Part shown: positions 9,453 to 23,200 of the stretch, piece after piece
Position numbering within the stretch: position 1 is the first letter of the stretch
How the letters are laid out: each line of letters opens with the position of its first letter
Origin: Pristionchus mayeri
Lineage: Eukaryota; Nematoda; Chromadorea; Rhabditida; Neodiplogasteridae
Assembly (NCBI GenBank): GCA_036245805.1
Contig: BTRK01000003.1
Coordinates: 21,169,292 to 21,233,291, forward strand
Direction of reading: 5' to 3'
DNA length: 64,000 nt
Translations under genes and position numbers: made by a program
Notes under the pieces: generated by a model
Databases searched by the model: none
Told to the model about the DNA's origin: nothing
What the model saw: the letters and a program-made list of their open reading frames with translations, nothing else

Positions 9453-12048
9453 TCAGTCATTCCGATGTTGTCGATACGTCGGCATTAGGATGGGATCACA
9501 CGCGGGTGGATACTCCTGTAAATTATCGATCGATACTCACTTTGACGTCATTACCGTATCCCGATTGTATACATATCCCTAGCCTGGGGGGGAAGTCCTC
9601 TCCCCCTTCCCCCTATCTATCCCCTTCCCGTCGTGTCATCTCCTATTAACGGGCACTACTTTGAGTGAAAGAGTAGAGAAGAGAAAGAGAGAAGAGGAGG
9701 AGGAGAAGAAAGAGAGATAGAAAGATATGGACAGAGAATAAAGGCATATATGTGACAGAATGAGATGAGAATGTGTATGGGCAAGAGAAGAAGACAGAGA
9801 TTGGAGGGTGGGGAGGGCAAAGGGGAGAGAGAGGGCAGGGGAGGGGAAGGGAAGGAATGAAACCAGAGGAGCAGCAGGAAAGGAGAGCAGAACCTTCCTC
9901 TTCCAATAGGAGGAACAATGAGGGGAATGGAGGGGAAGGGAGACAAGAGGACTCACGTCGAAATATTTGTGTTTGAGTGCAGTCGAGGCAGAGATTCGAT
10001 ATCGGGGATTGAAGATGAAGAAATCGTTGAGCAGATCCACCGTAGCCTGGTTCGATCGCTCGAATTTCGTCTGCAAAGGAATGGAATACGATAGAAGGGA
10101 GAGTACGGTAGAGTGGTCTGCGGTAGGTCACTCACGGATATGTTGTTGAATGGCTGCTCCTTAAGGGTGAACTGCTGGACATTGGGGAGAGTGGCCAGTT
10201 CTGGCCAGAGAGTCTCCGAGGGAGTGCCCAGCAACTGGATGATCTTGTTGATCTGCAAATCGATCAAGGAATGTTACTGTACTCTACAATAGTCACCTTA
10301 TCCGTTCATAAATCAATACTACCGTATACCTGATCGATCTCGGATTGTCCTGGCAGGAGTGGCTGGTGGGTGATCAGCTCTCCCAGAATGCAGCCCACAG
10401 CCCACAGATCCACTGCAGCAGACTGCTGCTGCGACCCGAACAACAACTCGGGTGCACGGTACCTGAGGGATATCGATTAGCCAGTCTACCTGTATTCCCT
10501 AATTTCCCTTAATTTACCGTTCCAAATTAGTCGTTCTCCTCGTTTTCGCACTTCCAAATAATCAATCAATATCCCCTGATCTACACTGTATAGATTCTAC
10601 AGTCATGGTCTAAATACCGTACCAGAGAGTGACGACGCAGGGAGTCATGATGCTGTTGCTATCAGCGAATGTCCGGGCGAGTCCGAAGTCGGCCACTTTG
10701 AGGATTCCCGAACCATTGAGCAGCAGATTGGATAACTGAAGGGAGAGGAGGAAGTTGGAGGGAGAGAAGGCAGAAATTGACCCTCTCCCTCTCTATCTTT
10801 CTTTGAAAGAATAGGAACGTTAGAAACTGGAAAAACCTTTCACTACATGCTAACTAATACACTACAACTCCTCTTCTCATGCATATTCCAAGAAATACAT
10901 AGAAAACAAAGATCATATATTTCCTCTACTCCAATTGCTCGATATTACGTGTAGGGAGAGTCTTCTCTCTATGTCTCTATTAGACATACTAGAGAGAGAG
11001 ACCCCTCGATGAAAGGGAAGCAACTGCTAATCCGATGTTATATGCGTATATGTAAGTGAGTTTGTGCAAAGTTGTCATCAGCATAAGGAAGTGACGAGAG
11101 GACGAGGAAGCTGAGAAACTACGGTACTTTTGGGCTACTGTATTACTAAAATAGAACAGTTACCGTACCTTGAGATCGCGGTGAATGACGTAGTGCAGAT
11201 GCAGGAATTCCAACGCACTCAGCAGCTGCTTCATCAGGCATTTCACCTGTAATGAAACCAGTTACCGATAATAAGAAGTAATTGTACCGTACCTGTGACT
11301 CATCAAATGGATCTTCGTAGTGCTGCATGATCGAGGTGAGGTCCTGCAGGAATCGATCTACCGTATCCCACCGTAATCCCCTCACTTGCTCACAGAACTC
11401 CATGACGAGAAAGATGCTCTTGTAGTCTCTGCCCAGGGCGACTTCCTTCATCTTCACGATGTTCTCATGGCGTAACTCGGTCAGAAGTGTGACCTGCGAG
11501 GACTACCGTACTCCTTCTCCCACTTGATCTACCTCTCTCAGGATGGACTCAGATATTCCTCTGTACATCACTTCCCGTCGCATCTTCTTCAGTGCTACCT
11601 GCAATAACCACAGCAAATATCTTTACATTTGTAAATTTTAAAAAATAACGAATTTTTTAATAATGTGTCCTCAATGAGGAAGTTCCGTAAATTAATTTCG
11701 AAAATATAAAACGTAATCTAAATTCGAGAATATTGTAGAACCCCTAATAATACAGGTCATTAATTTAACAAACGCACTATTTCCTTGCTCCTGGTGTCTC
11801 TCGCCCTGTAGACTACTCCGTAAGTGCCTGCCCCCACTCGATTCAACTTCTCGAACTCGTTCACTTTCCTGCATTCTCCGTACGTGTGAGCATCCTGCAA
11901 TCGATAATCCATACTTCTAAAGTATCCTTCGTGTTCTGACCCTCGGGACTTCCTTCAATTTCCCACTGCGTATCGAGTGGTAGGTCAGCTTCTCCATTCC
12001 ACCCTTCTCCTCCAAATCTTCATTGTGCGGTGCATTTCGGAACACCAT
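9453..12048 (-). CDS. CDK10: Cyclin-dependent kinase 10 (PISSLRE-type)
   Basis: Eleven exons join in phase (11941-12048, 11778-11894, 11533-11598, 11386-11493, 11293-11343, 11169-11246, 10623-10735, 10330-10462, 10136-10252, 9957-10070, 9453-9515) to give 355 residues; human CDK10 has 360. Visible are the glycine loop [14 protein letters not shown] lysine, cyclin-binding helix GISESILRE (where the human protein has PISSLRE), IHRDLK, DFGLAR, TLWYRAPE and [10 protein letters not shown]. The last exon, [14 protein letters not shown], matches the family's characteristic C-terminal tail and lies beyond a 441-bp intron. CDK10 partners cyclin M and phosphorylates transcription regulators such as ETS2 in vertebrates. 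All catalytic residues are present. Several introns begin with GTACGGTA. Confidence 0.95.
9657..9935. repeat. GA-rich low-complexity intron of CDK10
   Basis: The last CDK10 intron is dominated by GAGA/GGAAG purine repeats on the plus strand. It keeps spurious long open frames on the opposite strand. Confidence 0.65.
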
Positions 12049-12623
12049 TCCTATAACTCTTGTTCCTCTTTCGATTCCTCCTCCTCATCGGTATTCTCCA
12101 ACGTCTCCAACGTTATTTCTCTGCCCATCTCCTCATCCATTCGAAATTGACTATTCGCGGCAAAAGTCTCTTTATCTTCATATACAATCACTACTCGATA
12201 CAACGTATGATACAGTAATCCTCTCCGTTGCAGCTACCATAATATGTACACTTTTATGGAGGGGAGTCAGTAGAAGGGCGAGCGTCAATTGGATACAATA
12301 AAGATCAATATATATACAAGAGATAAACACAATCGTGAATATAGCTCGTGGATAGATAACTACGCAATCTAGAGAGTACATCAGTGTACGAACAGAACGA
12401 GACTAGGAACCGGAGAAAGGGCGGAGTCGCGAGACCGGAAAGAAGTGATGAGCGGACGAAGAATGGAGATGGAGATGGATCAAGGGATGGGAAGGAGAGT
12501 GAGACTACCCGATCGAAGTGATCAATCTACACACGAAACAGTAAAACGGAAATGACGATGTCAGGGGAGGGGAAGTGTACAACGTGAATTCGCTACCGTA
12601 ACTGCAAGAGGGGGTCTACTACT
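12049..12623. other. Spacer between mtm-3 end and CDK10 start
   Basis: 575 bp between two same-strand genes. No exon seen; it holds the mtm-3 3' region and the CDK10 promoter. Confidence 0.5.
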
Positions 12624-15600
12624 CTATCCCTTGACTGCTTGTGAAGGGGACATGTATGGGGGCACCTTAGAGGAGGCCTCTCCATCGGGACAACTCCTTC
12701 CTCCACTGCCTGTGGAGGCAGAATGATGGGAAGAGAGAAGGGGAGAAGAGTGGAGGGAAGGGGCTGAATGGTGGGGGGTCAGTGGAGTGGGTGTAGAGTG
12801 CATCTTCGAGTAACACTCATTGCACGCCTTCCTACTCTTCGCCACTCCGTCCGTCGTCTCCATATACGTGTTGGTGCAACAACGGTGACACACCGCACGA
12901 CCGCACGAACTGCAAGGGGTACGGTAAGCACTCTTGGTAAGGGATGGAGGGGTACGGTACTCACTGGCAGTTCATCTTCGAGTAGATCATGCCGAATGCG
13001 TGGCGGCAGACGGAGCAGTGCGTTGCGTGTACTTGGGTGCCTACGTGTCTGCAAGGTAGCAGGTGTTACTGTAGCGATTCAATCGATCATCGATTTTCCA
13101 TCCCGATGATCTACAGTATTATTGCCCCTTCATCTACCGTATCCTCACTTGGGAGTGTACAGCAGATCGTTCTCATCGACGACGCTCGCATCCGACATTA
13201 TTCCGTCCATCTCGAACAGCTCGTCCTCCTCAAAGAATTAATCCATTTATTATTTATTTTACCTTGGTACCCATGATTCCCATAAATAGATACCCCCTCC
13301 TCACTCCTCTTCCTCCGATGGATACATCACTCATCTCACTCCTCATCCTCTGCCTCTCCGTCTCTTCCTTCTTCGTCGCATTCTCCTCGTACACTGCGAA
13401 CTGCAAACCAACTTCATCTTCCTCATCCATCAATTTCCCTTCCTTCGTCCCCCCTCATACGTTATTGTTAATGTTATACTCACTTCTCTGGTTCTGACTC
13501 ACTCACATCTCCTTCCTAGTCAGTTGAACAATCCACTCTTTATGTTGGGAAAGAGGCCAAATTTCCCACGCTAACGAGTGAATGTTCCCATGGAACGGTC
13601 AAATGACTGCTAATAACTTCTGTTGACTAATGGAGACCATTTGGCAATGATTCATGCCATCACTCCGTACAGCTACAGTATGCTCTCTACCGTACCTTCT
13701 TCCTGGCAGAGTCCTGGGTGGGATCGACGAATCGAACGAGTCCATCGTGGTCGAGTACCGTCCTCACATCGGGAGATGCAGTGGAGGGAGGAGTGGAGGC
13801 AGTGGTGGGCACTGTCGACTGCTGCACTTGTCCTCCTCCTTCCCGAGTCGCCTCTCCACTCCCAGACGACGTCCGAGTGTTCCTTCGTTCTCGCACATCC
13901 TGAATTATAATCAGTCAACGATCGATCGACGAATACTGTATGCCTAAAGAAAGCTACCGTAGTACTCCACTCACCCCTTCTTCGTCGCTCTCAGTCGCAC
14001 GGAGTGGTGGATTGGCGGGCGTCGGAGGAAACCTGCAATTAATTGGATTTCACTTGTTGATCGACGGAGCTACCGTAATCCAATCCCCTCTATTGTAATC
14101 CTACGGTACTCACGTCTGTGACTCGGATGTGCTGGCGATGGATTCACTCGATCTGCTCTTCACCATGCTCCTCTCCATTCCATTCGACTCTCGCTCCGCA
14201 CTCGTCGCTTGCACGGCTAAAGGAAGAGATCAAAGATCAAAGATTAATAGTTCCCATCAATATCTTCCCAATTCGACACAAACTGAAGTGCAAGTGTGTG
14301 CAGAGGGTTAAATCAGGCCAAGCAAATAAAGCACAATCATTTCGAAACTCTCCTCTCTGACATTCATTCGATCCCTGCTACTCCTCTTTCCTCTATCATT
14401 CTACTCCCCACTCACTCACTTCCTTCACTCTCGGGTGCATCGATATTCTTCTCCTTAGCTCTCTCACTCTTCTCCATCTCATTCTCATCAGTGCTCTTCT
14501 CTCTCACTCTTCCTTCTCTCTCTCTCATCTCTTCCTCTTCCTTCTTCTCTCCTCCTCCTCCTTCTTCATTATTCTCTTCCTTCCTACTCTCTTCAGTGCT
14601 CTCTTGCTGTTCACTCCATCCACTCAGTGAGAAGAAAAATGGTGTCGGCACTTTAGGAAGCGAGACGAATACACTGCCCATGGCTACTAGTGCAGACACT
14701 TGATGCACAGGCTGGATACCCTTCTCTCCCTCCTCTTCCTTCTCCCTCCCTTGCTCACTTCTTCCTCCTGCTCCTCCCTCTGCAGTCTCTTCCTCCTTCG
14801 AGAGGAGACTCGCAACTTCCTGGCATCGGTACACCTCATTCCACAGTTTCATCGTCTGCATGTTGTCGGGGGCACTCAATCGGATCCGAGGCGCCTCCCG
14901 ATCGTACAACGCGTTCTCGTACTGCAATCGACAATCGATAAAGTAACCGTAATCTGCTCAGCTATCCTAGGCTGTGCACACAAATGCGCATAATAACTAC
15001 TGAAGTTATGATTCATAACACGAAAAAATATAGGAATAATTAATTAAAATGGAAAATAGATGATACAACGTACGCATTTATCAGAGTTGAGCATGCGCCA
15101 GATGGGAGTGGCGGGTACTCCCTCGCTCTCCAGAGTACTCTCCATCTCCTGCACGGTGTTGAAGCAGAAGGAAGTGAAGAGACCGGAGGAAGTGTGCACT
15201 GCCAGTTTCACCTTATGAGAAGATGATTAATCACGGTATGACTTGGACACAAATAAGAGCCCATCTATGAAATGGTCTTCATTACTTTTCGAAACGATTC
15301 CTTCTGTTCCCTGATTGGTTCTTCTCGAATGCAACTTCCGCATTCCATTCTACTATCAAACAAAAAACCCCGAAACAACTCAACTATTGCTTTCACTGAG
15401 ACCTGGTCACACTTCTCAATTCTTCTTTCACTCAATGATGTGTTCTTACAGTATCAGAAAATCAATTCCTTTACCACCACCATCGACACTATCCTATTCT
15501 GGTATGAGATATATTGCTCTTTTCGATAAAGGCAGGGCACCACTCCACGCGACCCTCCATCCCTTTATAACCTTGTTTTCATTCTCGTCTGATGTAACAA

Positions 15601-18600
15601 GGGAACCCCTCTCCTCTCACTTCTTATCACCCTCTATCAATCACTCCCATCGACAGGCGTATCATCAGAGGGGCGAGAGAACGGATGTTCATCACCTTCT
15701 CTTCCTTCTCTCGGTCATTCCCTCCTCCTCCTCTCTCTCTCTCTCTCTCTCTCTTCCCCTGTCGCCATCTCGTCCCTGTTTACATACTGTCCCACGTGGG
15801 GGCCGGCACATAACAAACAGCCTCTTCCTCCTCCCCTCCCCCTCTCTCTCCATTCTCTCCCTTATCATCCCCACTCTTCATCTCTTCCGGTCGGAATAAA
15901 GAGAGAAGTGAGCACAAAAGGATTCCAACCTGGCAACAACAATAATCCCCCTTGGATACACACTCGAAGCTTTCTCTCTCTCCTCTTGCTTTTTCCCTCT
16001 TGACAATCACTAGTTTCTCAATCACCATTCCCTCAACCATCAATTAGAGAAAAAAGCAAGCAGGAGATAATCATATGGAATCTCTACAACGGAATCTACA
16101 CAGAAATCCACAAAGAAGTGTTGAAGCTTTCATTGCAAATGACCCTCCTAATGAGACTAATCAAATCTCGTCCAATCCTGCACTCACCAGATAGGCCATC
16201 GAGTACTCGAATCGAGTGGGGAACTTGTGGTGGATCTGATGGAGGGCGTCCAACCACTGCAGGAACACCGGACATCGCTCGTTCCCATCCGTGCCACTGA
16301 TCCCGTTCCTGAGAGATTAAAAATCAACCCTCCCTCTCAATCTTCACACTGAACTCCCTTCCAAAGTATTCATCATAAACTATGAGAAATTGCAAATTTC
16401 TCTATCAATCCATGCACTCATTTCCTCACCGATCGCTGAACTTGTGTCCGTATCCAATCCAATCTCTCCTGATCAACTCCTCCAGTCCCTCGATCGTCCG
16501 ATAGTGGGGATCCACGAGGATCTTCGCCAGCGTCACCAGCTGCGTCGTTCGATCCCATCCATCCGAACAGTGGATCAGCACGTTACGACCCTGCAGAGGG
16601 TACGGTAGGTACATTATCCTCTTCCCGTTACAGTAATCTAGGCAGATCGATTCTCACCTTCTCCAACTGCTCGGCAGCCTTGTTTGAGTACGACAGGATG
16701 CTCATGATCGTGCTCAGCCAGTTCGTAGCCTGCCATTTGAATATCTCATAGTCGTCCGTGAGAAAATCGATAATCTCGCAAATAATCAATCGATAATCAC
16801 CTGTAGCGAGGAGAGGAAGGTCGCCTGTTCGACGGGTGGATTGAACAGCTTCCGCAACTGCTCGAACGTGTATCGCACGTTGTGGATGTTCGGCAGATTG
16901 CAGTACTCCAGCTTCATGTTCGCGTAGTTCTCTGCAAGACCAACGAATGGCCTCTAATCGATACTGACTACCGTATAGTACAGTAACTCCCTCCCCTCGT
17001 GCTCACCTTCCCTCTCCGATCCCCCTCCCCTTATCCGATTGGCGACGGTGGCCATGTAGGATCGGCAGTCGAAGATCTTAATCTTCCCGCTGTTCTCGAC
17101 TCCTGCAATGAATCATCCTCAGCTGAGCTTGTGATTGCCGTCACTCTCTGTGTCATCCCGGTTACTAATGTTACCACATTCGACATCAATCGAGAAAAAC
17201 AACATCTTATGATCAAAGTATTTCGACAAATTTTTGATAAATCACATGTTGTGTTGTAGACAGCTCACCCTTAACACATGTGATTCAGCTGTCCCCGATG
17301 AGTACTCGTCCCCCCCCCTCACCTCTCTTCCTTGCCGTGTACTCAGTCACCAATCGGAGGAACTTCTCGTCTTTGTCGTTCCTCCAGTTGAGCACTGCCT
17401 GTCGAGGCTGCGACGCCCTCAACAAACTTCCTTCTTCATCCATTCCTTTTTATCTAACTCAAGTCCCCACTTTCAATTCCCCTTTGTCTCCTATCACCGA
17501 GCACCCAAATGACCCCAACCGCCCATAAAATTCGCACCCACAAGCAACACTAAAACTCCGATCTAGTCGACGTCATTTAATGTAATTTATTTCGAGAAAA
17601 AATTTTCTGCATACTCAAAATATGAAATCTTCCCTCTGATTTTTGCTTCGGGAGAGCAATCTACTCTCCAGAGCAGTCCTCCTTCGGACGAGATCACTCA
17701 CCTGAGTAGTAGTACATTCTTGTCTGGGCAGTGCCACACGACGGCGGGGATTCTGCCCAGCATCCGATAGTCACGCAGACTCTCGATCTCCTTCTTGTCC
17801 ATCGACTTGGGCACGATCAGATTCCGAGGGTACGACGAGCAGATACTGCAAGGAGGGGCCATTATGAGTTGTTCTAGTTGCATAACTTCCATCTTATCTA
17901 TCTACAAACTATCCCATTAGATACAACGGCAAATTTCCAAATATAAATTATATTTCCCTCCAATACAAAGTGACTTAAGAAGGGAGCAATCAATCCTTCT
18001 CTTCTCAATCTCCACCATAGATCGGCACCATTGAAGCCAACTTCAATACCCAACCGGTTTGGAAATATTAGCCAGTCGTGAAATACATTTGTTCACCTCC
18101 CCCCTGATTTTTGAACCTCGTCACCACCGGTATTCAGTTCTCAACTTTAACCCCTGCCCACGTATGATCTCGACTCACGAGTAGTCATTGTTGTAGTCGA
18201 CGACGGCGAAGTAGTCGGGGTCCATTCCCCATCGGTTGAACAATCCCTGCTCGTCGAATTCGAACTCTGCAGAGGCAACGTTATTACCACCCCCAACCAA
18301 TTATTCCCACGCCTATCTACTCAGAGAATCTCGCGCGTCCTTTTTGTCATGGAAATGCCGGCAATTCCAATGTGTGTCTCGTGCAAAGCAACGACAAATT
18401 AAAAACAAATTTCCTAATATTTAGCGGCACAGAAAGTGTATGATCATGTTAGCACATCGGCAAATCGAAATCGTTCTTTACTGCAAGATTGGAGAGAGCG
18501 CAAAATTACATACGTAACTCTAAATTTGACGAAAATTTAAAATGTTGGAACAAGATACAGTGTGGAATCTCTTCGCCCACTTAATAGTAGTGACCCACCA

Positions 18601-19568
18601 GGAAGGGATTCCGTCCTACACCAGTGCACGTCCGTCTTCCCCCCGATCGTCCGCGAAAACTTTACTGCGAAGAGAGAAGGCGCCGGCCGGGGTTGAGACA
18701 ATGTCGTCAGCTTCTTGTACCACTGCAGTGCCTGGTCCAGCGACGACGTTTGCACCCTGAAAGGATAAGGTCATTCTCAAGTACGGTAACTTGTTCCCAT
18801 GTTGGGAGCATAATAGGCATTCCCAGTCTTTTTATAGCAAGCAGTGTCGAAAATGTAGGGTAACCCCCTCTATCCATGGCTTGCCAAACGATCGGTACTT
18901 CAGCGAAACGTGCTAAACATTCACTGATTTTTTCGGTCGATTTTTCTGCTACGATTGTATCGGATCACTTAATGGCCGTCTGTGCACACTGTTTCTTGTA
19001 CCAACGACGTCGAAGCAGACGTCATAGCTGTGAGTGATAGGGAGAGTCCTCTCCTCTCTCACCTGATAACTCTCGCGTCCTTGCACAGGATGTTCAGCTG
19101 GTCACTACTCTGCGACGAGTCGATCGCGTCCATGTTGCCAATCGCGATGCTCTCCACTTTACTGCAACCACTACCCGATTATTTTTCCGATCGCAAGGTC
19201 ACTCACCCGTTGCTCACGATCAAGAATCGGTAGTTCGTAAGATAGCCCTTACTAGCTGCGAACTCGGCCACTTCCTCTAACACTTCTCCTACAACAAATT
19301 AAAGTTAAAAGATTAAAACAAAATTCAACAAAAAATTACTCACCGGGAATTAGTGGAAAGGGACAGTCGGGCTTGGCTGCCAGTGTGTTGGCAATGGATT
19401 GCATCTAGATTTTAAATATTTAGAAATATAAATATTATAATAAATTACATGGAAGCTGTTGGGCGAGCAGAACTGGTCGATGAATGAGTACATCTCATTC
19501 GGACTCGCCGATACGATGGACAAGTCATGGGGAGGACTCCTTCCCGGCACGTCTACTGGACTGCTCAT
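12624..19568 (-). CDS. mtm-3: Myotubularin phosphoinositide 3-phosphatase with FYVE-like finger (MTMR3/4 type)
   Basis: About 22 exons and roughly 960 residues. N-terminal PH-GRAM part: YLTNYRFLIVSN, KVESIAIGNM, ILCKDARVI. The phosphatase core has ICSSYPRNLIVP, RIPAVVWHC, FDCRSYMATVANR and the active site HCSDGWDRTTQ, with catalytic Cys at 16567-16569, followed by DPHYRTIEG, GHKFSDR and CPVFLQWLD. A long acidic, Ser-rich linker follows. The C-terminal zinc finger (HCSVCRHAF, NCHSCGRAVCHRCC) has the cysteine spacing of FYVE but lacks the basic R-R/K-H-H-C-R signature. Myotubularins dephosphorylate PI3P and PI(3,5)P2 on endosomes and autophagosomes. The first in-frame ATG in exon 1 was taken as start; an upstream exon is possible. 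Intron 15214-16195 is unusually long for this gene. Confidence 0.93.
15296..15460. repeat. Dispersed repeat copy in mtm-3 intron
   Basis: Shares blocks CTGATTGGTTCTTCTCGAAT, TTTCACTGAGACCTGGTCAC and CTCAATGATG with 57033-57325, in the same order and orientation. Probably two copies of one degenerate element. Confidence 0.55.
15734..15764. repeat. (CT)n microsatellite
   Basis: CT dinucleotide run inside the long mtm-3 intron. Confidence 0.85.
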
Positions 19569-20220
19569 CAATCGATCGATCGATCCCTTGATTATCACCC
19601 AGAGAGGATCACTCTCACACCTACAATCACGACAAATCCAATCAATCGAGCGGGAACACGCATAACAAACCGTAGTATTATCAATGCGCGCGCCAACATT
19701 CTCTCAAAACATGTAACAAGAGGAAAACAGCGTGCGCCAGATTAAATTGTAGTGTAGCAATAACGGAGCGACGGTTAGGAAGACGACAAACACGCGTCTA
19801 ATGAAGCTGCACGAATAAAATGGTTGTTGTTTGCCCAATCGGGAAGGAAGGGAAGAGGAGAGAGGAGGAAAGAGATTGCTCGCATTCGATAAGGGAAGCA
19901 AAGGAAAGGAGTCGATAGTGATTGGTAGATCAAGAATGGGGCAAGTAGCACAAGAATAAAGTGAGTGAGCAAAGTACAAGGAACGAGAGACACAGCCATA
20001 AGCAACGAGTGTTCGGCTGGTTATTGATCGGTGGCGCGTGCAATGGAAGAGGTAGAGAGGCAGACGCACTCTCTCCGTCTGTCGCTCTCGCCTGTCAGCT
20101 GGAGGAAGAGAGTGGGGGGAGGGGGAGGGACGAGGGAAAGACTGTCAAGACAAACTTTATTACTTCTCGTACGAGTTATACAAATCGATCGATATCAGAG
20201 TGGAATGGATAGTTTATCAA
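19569..20220. other. Spacer between SMNDC1 and mtm-3
   Basis: 652 bp between same-strand genes, without a recognised exon. It contains the mtm-3 promoter or 5' UTR; an acceptor-like TTGTAG lies at about 19620. Confidence 0.45.
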
Positions 20221-23200
20221 TTAGAAGAGGGAGTCCATGTTTCCTCGCTGACTCTTGGCGAATGCCCACTGATCCTTCCGAGAGGAAACCAGGTTGTCTC
20301 TCTTGCCCACAGTATCCGAGGCCGAGCCAGTAGCCGCCACTCGCTTCATTCCCTTCAATCACAACAATGTACAAAGTGATTACATGTATCCTTCATAAGT
20401 GGATTAACTAAGAAGCTCATATTTGATTTGATTTGGCCAATCCTCTGCAACCGCACCTTCAATCCCTTGTTCATAGCCTTGCTGTTGAATGAGTGCCATT
20501 TGTGTTTTTCTCCTTCCTTGGCTCCATCCAACTCCTTCTTCTTCATTTCTTTCTTCTGCGCTCTCAGTTTTCTTCTCTCCTTCTCCGCCTGAAAGAGGAT
20601 AAAATTACTCAGAAAATGCGGACTCAAATTCCACTGAGAAATGCGCAAGATAACGCCTTTTGAATCTGCTCGAAACAGGGACCAAATATCAATCTTATAC
20701 GTATGGCGGAGATTAAGTACGAATCGAAGAAGACTTGGTACCGCAACTTCTTGAAAAAGCATTCGATGAACAGGGGTTCTCGACGGTGCTGATCATTATG
20801 GTCGGTCAACATAATTATGTCTCAACTCGACCGAATGAGCCGGTGCATACTTTTTCATTTATAACTCCGTAACCAATTTAGGGAAATCATGACAATTGTG
20901 CAATGGTTCAACAAGGTGACTGTGACCCGGATCTCTAATATAAGGAACAGCTAACACCGAGAATTATGTGGGAAAATGCGCCGTACTACGAGGTTATTTT
21001 CTCCAATAATTTGTAAATGGAGTTAATTCATATTTTTTTCATCGATGGTATTTCGATGGTATCGTAAAGGGTGCGTCTCAAAGCTGATTGATTCGTTAGA
21101 AAACAACGTGCATAAACAACGATGAGTTCAAACTCCCAAATCAATCAGTCGAATAGGGGCCAAATTAAGTTTACCGCAATGATCAGCACACAAGGGACCC
21201 TGTCAAAAATTTGCAAAAAAATGGTATGTCAGATCCTTCAAACGCTTTTTGATTCTTAAGCAGTCGCAACTACTTTTCTTGATGTTACATCGGAATAATA
21301 TTTGCAATTCCTCAAGATTCTTCTCTCTACGATTGATCTTCCATCCCTTTTATTCGTGCGAGGGAATTCTCCAAGAGGTTTCTACTACTACTAATATAAT
21401 TCTCTCTCACCTGCCACTCGTTCTTCTTGTTGTACTGCTTCTGGCCGGTCTCCTTGTCGAAGATGTACGTCTTCTTCGGCTCCATCGGAGCATCCTTCAA
21501 CTCCGCACGACGAGTCATCGTCTTCATTCCGTTTCCTACACGGTAACATACATACTTTTTAACTATGTTCTTCCAGAGCTGAGCTTAACAACTGGTGATG
21601 TCTATATGTAATTTAAATTGGTTTAACGGGTTGATTCTTAAGTTCAATAATTTCCATCCTGCTCAACATTTCCATCAAGTTATTTTATTTACCACTTCTC
21701 TTGTCGACGCTTGTTTAAACATCGTCTATAATAATACTGGGAAGTAACGCAATAAATGAGAAATTCTAACCGACGAAAGTGACTGCAATGGTGTCTCCTG
21801 AGATTCCATCGATCACTGCTGGATAGTGCTGGCCGTTAGTCGAGGGAGCGAGCACTCGATCACCTACCTCAAATCAAGAAATTTATAAATATCACGCCGT
21901 TCACGAGAAAATCGAGCTAGAATCTCAATTCTTGGGAATGGGAAGAAAATCTGGAAATTGGTTCTGACCAGTTTTGGGCACCTTGATGCATGACTGACAG
22001 TCCCCCAAAGTATTATTTTGCATACTTCATTTTCAAGCTCCCGGCATCAGGTCGGAGATCGGCACCTCCTCCTTTCACGGCGATTATCCCATTTCTCGTG
22101 TAAGATAATCGAAATTTGCCCCTGAGTGACCCCCACTCATTTTTCGAGCTCTATCTATCCATGTAAACCATTTTCCATAAAAGCCAATTTTAACGATAAA
22201 GTTCAAATTATAAGGAAAAGTAAAATGAACATATATTACACAGGTGAGATCGTATTTTTTGAGCAAGCCATTCATTCTAAAGCTCTTGATGCGCTTCATG
22301 AGCTGTGAAATTTTGAGCTGCACCTTTTCCTATATTTTCGAGAAAATTGACAATGAATGTAGCACCGTCAAAATTAACTTTTATGGAAAATGGTTTACAT
22401 GGCTCGATAGAGCTCGAAAAATGGGTGGGGGTCACTCAGAGGGCAAATTTCGATTTTCTTATACGAGAAATGAGATATGCGCCGTGAAAGGAGGAGGTGC
22501 CGATCTCCGACCCGGTGCTGGGAGCTTGAAAATGAGATATGCACAATAACACTTTGGGGGGCTGTCAGGCCTCAAGGTGCCTAAAACTGGTCAGAACCAA
22601 TTTTCAGATTTTCTTCCTATTCCGTGTCTCAGCTCGAATCTCTCGTGAGAGGCGTGATATGCAAATAATGCGAAACAGTCGCATATTACATGAAGAACAA
22701 TCTTCACCGATTTTCGACCACTAAGAAATTCAAACCTTACTTATCCGTTAAATATATCAATGATAATGCAATATATTCCTCATTAACAAAATAAATCTGA
22801 TGCGCGAACCGTCTACGAATTTAGCAGTGAATGCTAATCTCGAGAGAAAGCGAAGAAAATTGAATCATAATAGCTATTTATATTAGCTTCTATATGAATA
22901 CATTGTACTCTTATCGCAAACCTAAGAAATTAAAACAACTCTCTGGCGCTTAATCTTAAATTCAGTAGTCGTTCGCCCACATTTTTCTTTTTGATTCGTG
23001 TTCATTAAATTTTTAAAAAAACCTCATAGGTCAGAAGCATAAGATAATAAATTGATATTCGGCCGAAATATTCAGTTTGCGAAAAGTATTTCTAAAAAAC
23101 ATTTTGCCCTGCTCTCGTGATAGATGGGAAATATTAACTAATACAAGAGCTGAGGACAAACCTTCCAGATGCGTTCATGAGTAGACGAGGAAGCGGCGAG

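Noticed and set aside
9646..10131. Long minus-strand frames past the CDK10 exon
   Set aside because: They read through the donor at 9956 into GA-rich intron; the true last exon lies at 9453-9515.
12768..13109. Plus-strand frames over the FYVE exons
   Set aside because: Shadow of the mtm-3 exons on the other strand.
14412..14927. Whole frame as the C-terminus of mtm-3
   Set aside because: A GTGAGT donor after GGA A leads in phase to the next exon (VQATSAERE...), and a FYVE-like finger follows further on.
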